Below, in pieces: positions 21,808-32,213 of a stretch of 64,000 nt of DNA. The stretch is from contig NC_084930.1 of the NCBI RefSeq assembly GCF_958298935.1, forward strand, positions 24,030,001-24,094,000, given 5' to 3'. Position 1 is the first letter of the stretch. Each line of letters starts with the position of its first letter. This stretch comes from Phragmites australis (lineage: Eukaryota > Streptophyta > Magnoliopsida > Poales > Poaceae). The position numbers and the translations under genes are program-made. The notes under the pieces were generated by a model. That model worked only from the letters and a program-made list of their open reading frames with translations, did no database searches and was not told where the DNA came from.

Positions 21808-24440
21808 ATGGCGTCTAGAGATGAACTTAAACTGCCTCCGACCTCTTCTCCTCAACAATAAGAGGGGGTCACTACTCAACAAGATGCAAAGTCAACTTCT
21901 TAGGAGCAAATAGAAGAAACTCAGATGCAGAAGTGAAAGCGAGGTGGCTGAGGCAAAAACCAAATGCCCACAGGTCACTACACCATAACTCACGTCAATG
22001 AGGCAGGTGTGCCAACGCAGCCTCAACAAGCTCAAGTAGCATTCTTTAGAGCATGCGCCTCACTTGGACAGACAAGGGTCAAGATAACCAACCTAAACTG
22101 GAAGGCCGTGGCACAAAACAAGAAAAGCTTCTTGTAGGAAACAATTAAAGCTCAATTTGACTTCCCTGAAGGATGCTCTTTGGAGGACGTGGAAAGACAG
22201 GCAATAACCAAGATAGGTAAGGAATGGAAGACCTTTAAGACTGAGCTGTATAATACATATGTGAAGCAGGATCTCGTCCCCAATAGCTTATGTGTACTTG
22301 GCGGATCAATGGCTAGAGTTTGTGGCGAGGTGCCAGTCTGAGGAATTTCAGCAGCAGAGTCAAGCTAACAAGGCACGCCAATCACGCAACCCCACAGGCT
22401 TAGCACCGGTGGGTACGTGCGCAAGGAGTTGGACTGAGACAAGGAGGATGAGCAGGTAGCTCAGGAGAACCGCTTCGCACCATTTTCGCAGATCCCAGAG
22501 AGGCAGGCCTGGAACTGGTTCTAAGGAAGGGCCTTGCACTTGGTCGATAGTTTCGTCACCTTCAGGAAGCCAGAAACCGAGCAAGTGGCTCAAAGGATCC
22601 TGCAACTTTTGAAAGCATCCACTCAAAGATCATTCTAGCTATTTCGAGAAAAACACATACTAACCCCGGCTCTGGGAAACAAAGAGCACCCAGGTCACAT
22701 GCATGGCATATTTGTTTCCATTCCATGGAAGTTGGAATTCCCTGATGACACTAATTCATATAGGAGCTGAAGGAGAAACATAGCTGAGCGCAAAGCAGCA
22801 AAGCGTGAACAGATGAGAATGGAGATTGTCGTTGAGGTTGAAGCAAGGATGAAAGAAGATATGGATATGCTTGCAGAAAGGATGGAACAATGGGTTGAGT
22901 GAGTACGGGCAATGAGGCAGCAAGATGCAGCCACGACACTTGAATCTCCACCGACTCGACACCGGAGTAGCTGCGTATCTGCACCAGGTAACGATCCAGA
23001 TAACATGCTCGATCAACATGACTTCCCTATCGGCGGATTTGAAGGTGACCCCCCATCGACGACATTCCAAAATAGGTCCTTAGCGAGAGATACCCCATCG
23101 ATGACATTGAGGCAGCCACGAAGTGCAAGCTCTTACCACCCACCACTGTTGGCTTTGATAAAATCATTGAGGTTGAAACTGGCTTGGCGTTCCCATGTGG
23201 TAGGGAACAGACGATTCACGGAGTCCCGCTATAGCCTAGTTACACTAGGGTGTCAGTGGACATGGTCTATAGGAATTGCACGTCCCTCCCACTTCCTATT
23301 CCCCCAAAGGATGACATCAAGACACTAGGGGATGTCGTCCACTCCTTCATCTAGTGGCCGAAGAAGTTCATAACACCGGTTGCCAGTATGTGATGGTAGT
23401 GACTTCTCTTTTCATCGTGCTCCAATGAATGTCAAATCTCCTTCTGCACCACATGAGCAACAACAATTGTCCAGCAAATCTGACCAATAGTCTGCAAAAA
23501 TGGTACCTCCCAGAAAACGCAGAGCCAACAAACAGAAGGGCAAGAGCAAGGAGGTAGAAGAAGAACTTCTGTTAAACACCTATGTGGTAGGCGAGCTGTT
23601 ACTGAGCAAGAAAGCAATAGAGCAATTGGGCTAGACAAGTATGATTCTGCACGACATATACATGAAGAGGTTCCATGAGGAGAAACATCATTCTCCTTGT
23701 TTCAACGCCATGTACCAGCGGCAGCATTTCCTGAAACCAGGTGGAACCTTCCTTATGACCTTCAAAGATTTATTCCTCCTCTACCGTCATGATTCACTAG
23801 ATGTTGGCCTAATGAGATGCTGGACATTGTAAGTGTTATTAATCATGATCTATGCTTAATGAACTATCTAACTCATTGATACACTCATTCATCTACATAA
23901 CTCTGATGTGTAGACATATGATTTAACAAGCCAGGAGAAAGAATCCGAGAATTGGATTCCTCGACCCACAAGTCGTATGTGGGTCAACAATCACTTGGTC
24001 TCTAAGGGAGGTCGAGAAATACGTCACGGAGACCAAGGTCACTCTCTGTGGATCAAAGGACCTTGTTCTTCTACCATACAATTACCGATACCATTGGATG
24101 CTATTTCGTATCTATACACACAAACAACATTACATATACCTTGACTCGATATACTATGACTCAGAGAGGTATACAGATCTGACAGACTTGCTAAAAGGGG
24201 TGTTGGAGAAGTATGCTTCGATGGGCGGGCTTGTACAGAGAGATAAACTCTCGACGACCCACCAACATAAGTTTTTGGTAATAATTCCTTCATCGCAAAT
24301 CAATTTACCGTTATAATATGCATTCCATAGAACTAACTTGACCATGCACAAATTTCTGCAGTGTCATAGGTAGTCACAGGGCACTAACCTCTGCGGGTAC
24401 TATGTTGCCCATTATATGATGCAAATTGTTGGCTTTAGTC
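21808..24440 (+). pseudogene. CACTA second ORF with Ulp1-like cysteine protease domain, broken
   Basis: From ATG at 21808 a frame with many stops can be followed. It holds HVNEAGVPTQPQQAQVAFFR, a Transposase_24-like segment (FDFPEGCSLEDVERQAITKI, GKEWKTFKTELYNTYVKQD), and a charged helical stretch (MRMEIVVEVEARMKEDMDM) at about 22810. After more spacer comes a C48/Ulp1-like domain: HWMLFRIYTHKQHYIYLDS (His at about 24092), then GTNLCGYYVAHYMMQIVG (Cys at about 24392). The His-Asp-Cys order of Ulp1 proteases is still visible. Such Ulp1 domains are known as the second ORF of many plant CACTA elements. Stops at the Gln codons near 21860-21950 and several frameshifts show it is dead. Confidence 0.75.
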
Positions 24441-25079
24441 CACCAGTATATCCGCTGGTTAGTGTAATTATAGTATATTAAAATACATTTTTCATCATTG
24501 TGCCTAACTATTTTAATTTTTTTCTATGGACATATAAATTTCCTACAAATAGCCTCGAGAAAGTGGATGTTATGTATATTCAAAAATGTTTCATCCATTT
24601 CATAAATGCGGAGATCTTAAAGGAGAGCGGTGAATTTCATGATCGTGAGAACTTTATGAGCCAAAGTTTGTAATCTCAACAGAAGCGGGTCAGTTCAATA
24701 TATTGAAAATGCTTGCATCTTGCAATCTATTGATGTATTATAAGCTAAAATGAAGAAAATGAACTCTTTACTTCCTTTTAATTCAATATGGTAAAGCTAA
24801 TTTGTTGGTTTATATATTATCAGGTATGGGGTTGACTCAAGAATGAAGAACGAAGAATGCTTTCCAAATGTTATGAGGCTCTGTAATATTAACATTTTAC
24901 TTCTGTTTATGTGTATGACTTTGTGCCGTGATATGTATATGACTTTGTGACATTGAATGAATATGTTCGATCTATTGTGTGTATGATCTACTGTGTGTAT
25001 GGAGTTTGAATGTAAATGACCTGCTATGTGTATGATCTGTTATTGATATGTCAGTTTACATTCAGAAATATATAAATTC

Positions 25080-25084
<5 letters not shown>

Positions 25085-25121
<37 letters not shown>
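25085..25121. repeat. (TA)n microsatellite
   Basis: A TA dinucleotide run of about 37 bases immediately before the CAGACGG repeat block. Confidence 0.9.
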
Positions 25122-25123
<2 letters not shown>

Positions 25124-25572
25124 TACAGACGGTTTTAGGCCTACAACCGTTTGTATAAATCACAACAGACAGCTTATGTTTCTATATCATAGACGACTCG
25201 AAACTGTAGTCGTCTGTACTGTACCATAGTGCAGATGGCTCGTTATTGGAGGTATCTATACTGTTATAATATCACAGACGGCTCACAACTTAGAGTCATC
25301 TGTATTGTACCATAATACAAACGTCTCATTAGTGGAGTCGTCTGTACTATTACTATATCATAGACGGCTCAAAACTTCGAGCCGTATATGATATTCCGTA
25401 GTACAGACACCTTGTGATTGGAGTTATCAGTACAAATATTTTTTACAGACGGTTTAAAACTCGTTTGTATAAATCTGATTTGTAAAGACTCTTTTCCACA
25501 TATGGTTCGGAAAAGCGTCCCGCACAAGGGTTTCAAACCGTCTATACAAATATTTTTTTCTAGTAGTGTTAT
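25122..25572 (-). mobile_element. CACTA end with CAGACGGCTC repeats (family Z)
   Basis: At least eight copies of CAGACGGCTC/GTCGTCTGTA-like repeats, in both orientations, end at TTTTTTCTAGTAGTG (25572), the inverse of a CACTACTAGAAAAAA terminus. No opposite end of the same repeat family is present, so it is a truncated non-autonomous CACTA end nested just inside the outer CACTA terminus at 25672. Confidence 0.7.
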
Positions 25573-25821
25573 ATACGTCTGGCGCTTATAAATCGGTAGT
25601 GATATATTATCACTGTCGGTTATTACTAAACTGGCAATGAAAGAGGGATAAGGATGATCTTTTTTATTAGTGTAAAGTGTTGTTTCATATAGGTATGCTA
25701 AAACGAGCAATCTATTAGAAGGATTTAAACATTATATTGCGATAGCTGACACTAGTTGTGTCGGTGTATGGGTAGTACCATGAAACTTACTCCATGTTAA
25801 ACTTTCCTTACACTGAAGGTT

Positions 25822-25945
25822 TTTTTTTTATCGGTAAGGAAATTCATTACCCAGACGGACCAGCCAACTCGCTGTCCACCAAAACGCTTACAAAGTTTGT
25901 AGCATTGGAGGATGCAAACAAGGAAGTCTCCAAGCCCAGCCGAGG
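25822..25945 (-). mobile_element. Probable LINE 3' tail
   Basis: A T-run (about 25820-25830) followed on the plus strand by ATCGGTAAGGAAATTCATTA reads, on the minus strand, as a 3' end with a poly(A) tail. The TGAATTTCCTTACCGAT-A(n) motif is one I associate with grass LINEs. No reverse transcriptase is present, and the 5' truncation point is unclear. Confidence 0.45.
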
Positions 25946-26119
25946 ACTATAGCCTGTGAGCTCATGTATTTTTAGGCTATATGTTAAACAAGGAAGAATT
26001 TTTGACATTATGTATAGGATTGGTCTTCAAATACAACTCATTTATGTAGTTTTAGGCTATGTTTGGATGGGCTGAATCCCTTTCCAATCTACGTTAGTGG
26101 TCCGGGAGCTTGAAAGATT

Positions 26120-26345
26120 AAAACATCGCCTTAGGTGAAATAAAACTGTGCCCGGCCGAGCTAGCTCTTTGCAACAGAGCACCAACTTGGGGATCAGCAT
26201 GGTTAACCACTAATTGAGTGGCTCTAAACACTTTGTCTAACACTCGACGTCCTTTCATTGTGACATAAAGGTCTGACAACTCCATTTTCTTGGTACCAGG
26301 AACATGTCATGTGGATGGTAAGGTGGCAGTTTTCTTGCTATTAAT
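26120..26345 (-). other. Coding-like patch of unknown identity
   Basis: The minus strand is open for about 75 codons and looks protein-like (MELSDLYVTMKGRRVLDKVF, then ATQLVVNHADPQVGALLQRA). I do not recognise it and see no splice context. It could be a gene relic between the CACTA mosaic and the aspartyl protease. Confidence 0.35.
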
Positions 26346-26514
26346 CGTGTAATCATCCTCATGAATACGGTGCTGCAGATTGTTCTCATTTTTTTGGCCT
26401 AACTTTTTACATAATGGAAGCACAACCCTTCACCTCTACACTAACTAGGGATACACAATCACATTTTTTGCGCCAAATTAGTCAGAAATTTCAAAAATCA
26501 AACTTTGAAGAGTA

Positions 26515-26759
26515 CTCCCTCCATTCTAAGGCGTATTTTATTTAAAAAATAAAATTTTATAAGTTTTGACTGATAATTAGTCAAATTATATACATGTTTA
26601 GTATACATGTTTTAGTAAATTTGTATTTTAATGTACTTTTAGTATGATGTTAATTTTATAACAATTAATAATATATTATAAGAGAAATTAACGGTTAAAA
26701 TTTACTTTTGATGATTTTTTTCAAAATAAAATAGGCATTACATCCTCGAATGGAGGGAG
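26515..26759. mobile_element. Stowaway-like MITE
   Basis: The 245-bp element has inverted ends CTCCCTCCATTC and GAATGGAGGGAG and is flanked by TA on both sides (26513-26514, 26760-26761). Its interior is AT-rich and non-coding. This is the classic Tc1/mariner-derived Stowaway structure, about 0.3 kb upstream of the aspartyl protease promoter. Confidence 0.93.
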
Positions 26760-27006
26760 TACTGTATATCCGTATAGAGAACCTTTTCCTTCATTATTCA
26801 TGAGAGCACTGTACATGTTTAGCAGCTGCCTAATTCTAGTCACAATTGAAGTAAAGGAAACTGTGTAACTGTGCACGATTGCTATTCACCAAATCACCAT
26901 ACTCAATCGTTTGTGTAGATGGAATGATGACTAGCTAAATTAACGTGATGAAAGCTATCGGCGAGATTCCCACACCGCATACATCATATAGGAATCTTTC
27001 TCTCTC

Positions 27007-27014
27007 TATATAAA
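27007..27014 (+). promoter_or_regulatory. TATA box of the aspartyl protease gene
   Basis: TATATAAA follows a CTCTCTC pyrimidine stretch and lies about 70 bases before the ATG at 27085, a normal plant core-promoter spacing with a transcript start near 27040. Confidence 0.7.
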
Positions 27015-27084
27015 GGCCAGAGAGCGCCATGGCCTGACCTCACTGCACGGCCTCAAGAGGAAGCTTCTTTCGGCTGGGAACGCC

Positions 27085-30000
27085 ATGGAGCTGCTTCCTC
27101 TTCTTCTGGCTTGCTCCCTTCTGTTCACCGTTGCGACTCCGGTCAGGGACGTCACCGACGCCTGCACCTCGCAAGTCAATGGTATATAGATGCTCCCATC
27201 ATAACTACTCAATTTTGTTTGCAACTATTTTGTCTCTTCCTTTATCCGTTAATTTGCTCTTACTATGTTCATATTGGATCGATCAGTGATTTCACATTAG
27301 ATAATTAGTAGCTGTAGTTAAGCAGTAGAAATAAAGATGTTCTTCTCAGATGATATATATACTGTGTCCAGATGGGCAACAGCTAGAATTGTCTAGTGAA
27401 GAAATTGACAGTCGTGACTCATGAATCCTGACAGTTCATAAGACGCAGTAGAAGCAGGGTTAAATTAGTTCTTGGGTCATTCAGTATTCGATATCTATTC
27501 CTCTGCAACAATTTCTTTTTTCAGCACTGTCAAAGACGGTCTTGTTTAGGTCAAGAACAGCATTCGATAGATTACATGATTGTCCACAGTCGAATTACGG
27601 ATTGTAGAACTTATAAATAAGAAAGAAAAAAAGTTTACTAGTCTTTTCTTTTTCTTTTTCCTTTTAATATATTTAGTCGTATCACAAATTCTTTTCCAGT
27701 CCCTTAGTTGTCCAAAACGCCATGACACATTGAATTGGGTGGCGGCGGTGCATTACTCCTGCCAGATTTAAGTAGCGACATGATTATTTTGCCTTTCTCC
27801 CGTGATCCCAATGCTGACGCCTCCAATTCAATTCCAACCACCATTTATACCATACTACCTCTATTCTAAAATAAATATTATTTTAAAATATATGTAGTCA
27901 AATTTTACAAACGTTGACCACTAATATACACAAAACTATTAGGATTTGACATATGAAAATAATAGTAATAAATTTTTAATAAAAAATATTTTAACATCAT
28001 CTAATTTTTATCAACTCTTACCAAGAGGTAATTATCAAAAATAATAATCAAACGTGCAAAAACCGTATCGATATGCTAAATGATAAGTAAAAGAGAACAA
28101 AAATAGTCCCATATATACCATTGTACAGATGACCGAGCCTTTTTCTCCTTTTGGAGGAGATGGAAAGCTTAGATAGCGAGAAGACCATGGTAGATGGTAC
28201 GTCAAATGTCGCTAGGTCTACATAGTTTTTATTTTCTTATTTAGCACTGATTAATCAGCCACTTTGTCCTTTTGGCCATTCATGATAAGGTGATGTACTG
28301 TGGACCTATGGTATTAAATTATAGCAAATTATGTTTCTGGTATATGTATCCTCTATCAAGCTTAGCTTATGATTTTTTAATGAAAATAGTAATATCACTG
28401 CTACTTATCTTTGCATTGGGTTGCTTTAATTTGTAGAGTTTCTTATACAATGTTGAATGTTCCCGAAGTTGAATGATGGTAGGCCCAAGAAGTACTGTGC
28501 CTAAACTTAACACGTACTTAATGTCCTTGGTAGTTTAGCTTATCTGTTAGGATGGACTTAATTAGACCTTATCATCCAGCATATAGAACAATGTTGATAT
28601 GTTCCCTCTTTTCTGCCGGGCACCCAAACGTTCAACATGACCTATACATAAAAAATTTGCAACAAACGCATGGCAACTATATATTATTAAAGTAGCAGAC
28701 TAGAAAAAAGTCCGTCCTTCGTCATTAGCATCACCGGTGGCTCAAACTATATTGGTTTAGTACGTGGAAAAGACGTACACTTCGATGATGCCAAAACTGT
28801 CGGCCTACCGTTCCAGTTTATCACAACACGGTCAAACAAAGCACATTGGTGATTGGTCTATACGAGAGATGGGGACAAATAATTAACGATGCTCAAATCA
28901 TGGAGTCAAGAAAGTTGCATATACGTCGATTTGAGGTGCGCGTGACACGGTCACCCGGCTCGCGCGGCCGATCGAGTCAGTCACAGGTCTTTGTTTTGTG
29001 GTGGCCGTTTGTGCGGTATTATTGGTGGTTCAGTGCTGCACGCCTTAATGCTTGCACGCTAGCTGTTTAATCTCTTTGGTGGTACGTCGCTGTCTCACTC
29101 ATCTCACGATACGACGGTTAAACGGCTGAGCAGTGCTTAATCGGTGCTTGCACCTAGCAATCATCACCTAAGGGATCACTTTCTTCTCAAAAGCTATTCA
29201 GTGAGTGAATAGTGTCACCAACTAGCTAGTACTTGAATATGCATGCTGTCAAAATTAAGGTCACCCAAACGTTCACTTGTAAAACTAGAGTTCGCTTTTC
29301 AACCAATAATGTCGACCTTCGTGGATATTTAGATCAATCGTACGAAAAATATACGAGTAGACTTCTTCCAGACTTGCCTTGACTCGTACAAAAATTATTG
29401 ACATTTGACATATGTAAGTAATGGAGTAACTAATTACTTACCTCGGAGCGTCGATACTATCTGCAGATTTCCAGCACCTCAACGGCTCGGGCCTCCACCT
29501 GACGCTGCACCACCCGCGGAGCCCCTGCTCGCCGGCGCCGCTCCCGTCTGACCTCCCATTCTCCACCGTCCTCACCCACGACGATGCCCGCGTGGCCCAC
29601 CTCGCCTCGCGCCTCGCAAGTAAGACCCCGGGTCCCCGGCGCCCGACGTCGCTCCGCAAGAAACCCGCCGTCGCCGGTAGCCTCGCGGACTCGCTGGCCG
29701 TCTCCGTGCCGCTAACGCCGGGCGTGTCCCTGGGCGTCGGCAACTACGTCACCCGCCTGGGCCTCGGCTCGCCTGCAACCTCCTACGCCATGGTCGTGGA
29801 CACGGGTTCCTCGCTCACCTGGCTGCAGTGCTCCCCGTGCTTGGTCTCGTGCCACCGCCAGGAAGGGCCGCTCTACGACCCCCGGGCGTCCAGCACCTAC
29901 GCCTCCGTGCCGTGCTCGGCATCCCAGTGTAACGAGCTCCAGTCTGCCACGCTCAACCCGTCCGCCTGCTCCGTCTCCAACGCCTGCATCTACCAGGCCA

Positions 30001-30758
30001 GCTACGGCGACAGCTCTTTCTCCGTCGGGTACCTGAGCAAGGACACCGTCTCATTCGGCACCGGCAGGTTCCCCAACTTCTACTACGGCTGTGGCCAGGA
30101 CAACGAGGGGCTCTTCGGGAGGTCGGCGGGGATCATCGGCCTCGCGCGCAACAAGCTTTCGCTGTTCTACCAGCTCGCGCCCAGCCTTGGCTACTCCTTT
30201 TCCTACTGCCTCCCAACGTCGGCGTCTTCGGGGTATCTCTCCATCGGGTCCTCCAACCCAGGGCAGTACTCGTACACACCCATGGCATCGAGCTCGCTCG
30301 ACGGCTCGCTCTACTTCATCAACCTGGCGGGGATGTCGGTTGGGGGGAGCCCGCTGGCGGTGTCGCCGTCGGAGTATGGCAGCCTGCCGACGATCATAGA
30401 CTCTGGCACGGTGATCACGCGCCTGCCGACGAGCGTGTACAACGCGCTGAGCAAGGCGGTGGCCGCGGGCATGGGCGGGACGCCCCGCGCGCCCGCGTAC
30501 TCCATCCTGCACACGTGCTTCCAGGGTCAGGCGTCGCAGCTGCGCGTGCCGTCCGTTGATATGACCTTCCGGGGCGCCGCGACGCTGAAGCTGGCGACGC
30601 GGAACGTGCTCATCGACGTGGACGACTCCACGACGTGCCTGGCGTTCGCGCCCACGGACAGCACGGCGATCATCGGCAACACCCAGCAGCAGACGTTCAG
30701 CTTTGTCTACGATGTTGCCCAGTCCAGGATCGGCTTCGCGCCCGGCGGTTGCAGCTGA
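27085..30758 (+). CDS. Nepenthesin-type aspartyl protease (A1B), secreted or vacuolar
   Basis: Pepsin-like acid endopeptidase. Exons are 27085-27181 and 29467-30758. The junction AATG|GTATAT ... CTGCAG|AT keeps phase 1 and gives 462 aa, a usual length. Residues 1-26 form a signal peptide (MELLPLLLACSLLFTVATP). Residues 27-120 are propeptide-like, with HHPRSPCSP and DDARVAHLASR. The catalytic motifs are VVDTGSSLTWL (Asp144) and IIDSGTVITRLP (Asp344). The flap Tyr is in ASYGDSS (about 212). Paired cysteines in CSPCLVSC mark the nepenthesin insert, and IIGNTQQQTFSFVYDV is the conserved C-terminal strand. The second exon is very GC-rich, the 2.3-kb intron AT-rich; such asymmetry is common in grasses. 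There is no lesion, and a TATA box sits 70 bp upstream. It belongs with the At5g10770-like aspartyl proteases. The substrate is unknown. Mirror frames on the minus strand (30776-30051) are GC-driven shadows. Confidence 0.93.
27865..28060. mobile_element. Degraded Stowaway-like MITE inside the protease intron
   Basis: Starts CTACCTCTATTCTAAAATAA, the usual Stowaway left end with changes, followed by the AT-rich body with GTTGACCA. The right terminus has decayed and its position is approximate. It lies within the 27182-29466 intron. Confidence 0.5.
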
Positions 30759-32208
30759 AGGGTGAACTGCACGCATGGATGCCGAGTTTGGTCATGGTAA
30801 AGCTTGGTGGTTGAATTTGCATAAACATGTAACTGCATATGGAAGTTAATGAAGATAAGTGTTACATGTTACTACAGTCACTGGCAAATTGTACATCATT
30901 TATAGGTAAATTGGAGTGTTTGGGTTTCTACAGTTCATTGGAAGTGCTTCAACAATTGTAAGGTCAAAAAACAAGTGTAATAGCTCGAAGATTTGGTCTA
31001 TTGGTTATGTTCTTGTTAAGGCAAGCCCTTCGTTTATTTAACATCACACCGTTATCTCAAGGACCCTTTTGCTTCGTACATTCTTCCACAAAAATTGTAA
31101 ACTTTAGGGCCTTTTGACAGTGAATTTCGATTAAAATTCCATTAAACAAAATCCTAGAAACTACAAGAGTAATGAAATGCGCTTTGCAGACACTGAAGCT
31201 CAGGTACGTGGTTGTCACAACCACTAGGAGACAACGGAAATGATAAGAAACTTTAATTATTTGGATGTTGCCATGATGCATTCTTCAACAAGTGTTACAT
31301 CACTACATTTCGTTACGGAGGGAACTGCATGGCACAGATGGCGCGACATGCGCATCAGCTGGTTTTCGCCCATATCTTATGTTTTGCTATTAATGTCAAA
31401 ACTAGGAATCAGTTTCCACTGCAGATAAAAAGTTTATACTTTTTAATCTAAGGGCATTGTACATGTAAAAAATCTCCATACCAATATGTTAATACTACAG
31501 CATTCTCTAGTATCTAAAGAGTAATGAAAGTTTATGACATAAAACATTTCATGTCCAAGTCAATCATTTTGCCTTTACAGCTGAATTAACTGTATTTCAT
31601 CGCTGCAAAATAAGCTCAGATGTAGTATAGATTGCACAATAGCTGCATAAGCAATCTTATAAGCTACCTGCTAACCTGAAACACCCTTACCCAATGCTTT
31701 TGAAAAGAAGGTAAACTGGGTGCACAAGGTCATATATTCTCCCACGTTTGCACGGTATCTCATCCAGGCATCTAACCTTGGTTGTAACAAGGATAAAATC
31801 GGTATCAGTGAAACTAGATTGTTCATCTTCGTGAAAAATAGTAGCTTCCTTCATGCAATTGGAACTGTATATATGCGTGTACCATGTAGTGTGCCCTCCA
31901 AAAGAAAAAAAAAATTAATTGTTGGAGCATGATCTTAGTGGATGGCATTTTGCAAATATAGCTAAACAATAAGTTAGATAAGAATGGTGCAACAGTAACT
32001 TAGTGTAAATTTGTAATATGCTCTGTTTACAGTATACATAAATTGTTGGTTAGGATAACTAGTATCCACATGAGTAATAATTGATGAAGAGAAGTACACC
32101 TTTTCCTATTGGTTATGGACTCTGACACCAAACCATGAATAGCAAGAATATCTCTGGTACCTGGGCATGGGTAGGCTAGCTTGAAATAGAAATTTAAGAG
32201 TTCTCTGT
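30759..32208. other. Protease 3' flank and unassigned AT-rich interval
   Basis: The first 150 bases are probably the 3' UTR of the aspartyl protease gene. The rest is AT-rich with no recognisable gene; short frames at 31057-31932 have no support. Confidence 0.45.
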
Positions 32209-32213
32209 ATTAT

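Larger units (their letters stand above)
16117..25672 (+). mobile_element. CACTA (En/Spm) transposon mosaic
   Basis: The left end starts CACTACTACAGAAATGACAT at 16117. The right end is the inverse of CACTAATAAAAAAGATCATC, finishing at 25672. Both ends carry related subterminal repeats (ATCGGTTCATGAACCGATAG and GTGATACTCGTTGTCAGTTTT on the left; ATCGGTAGTGATAT and ACTGTCGGTTATTACT on the right). Inside are a TNPD-like transposase, a second ORF ending in a Ulp1-like protease, and two other subterminal repeat families (TTAGTGACGGGT at 17.2-19.3 kb; CAGACGGCTC at 25.1-25.6 kb). The expected 3-bp target duplication is not seen (AGC on the left, TAA on the right), so treating it as one element is inference. 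It may be nested or fused elements. Confidence 0.65.

Noticed and set aside
16114..25675. Treating the CACTA mosaic as one intact element
   Set aside because: The 3-bp flanks differ (AGC and TAA), the transposase is broken, and three repeat families are mixed.
30051..30776. 241-codon minus-strand frame
   Set aside because: Shadow of the GC-rich aspartyl protease exon; it is Arg-rich and lacks any family motif.
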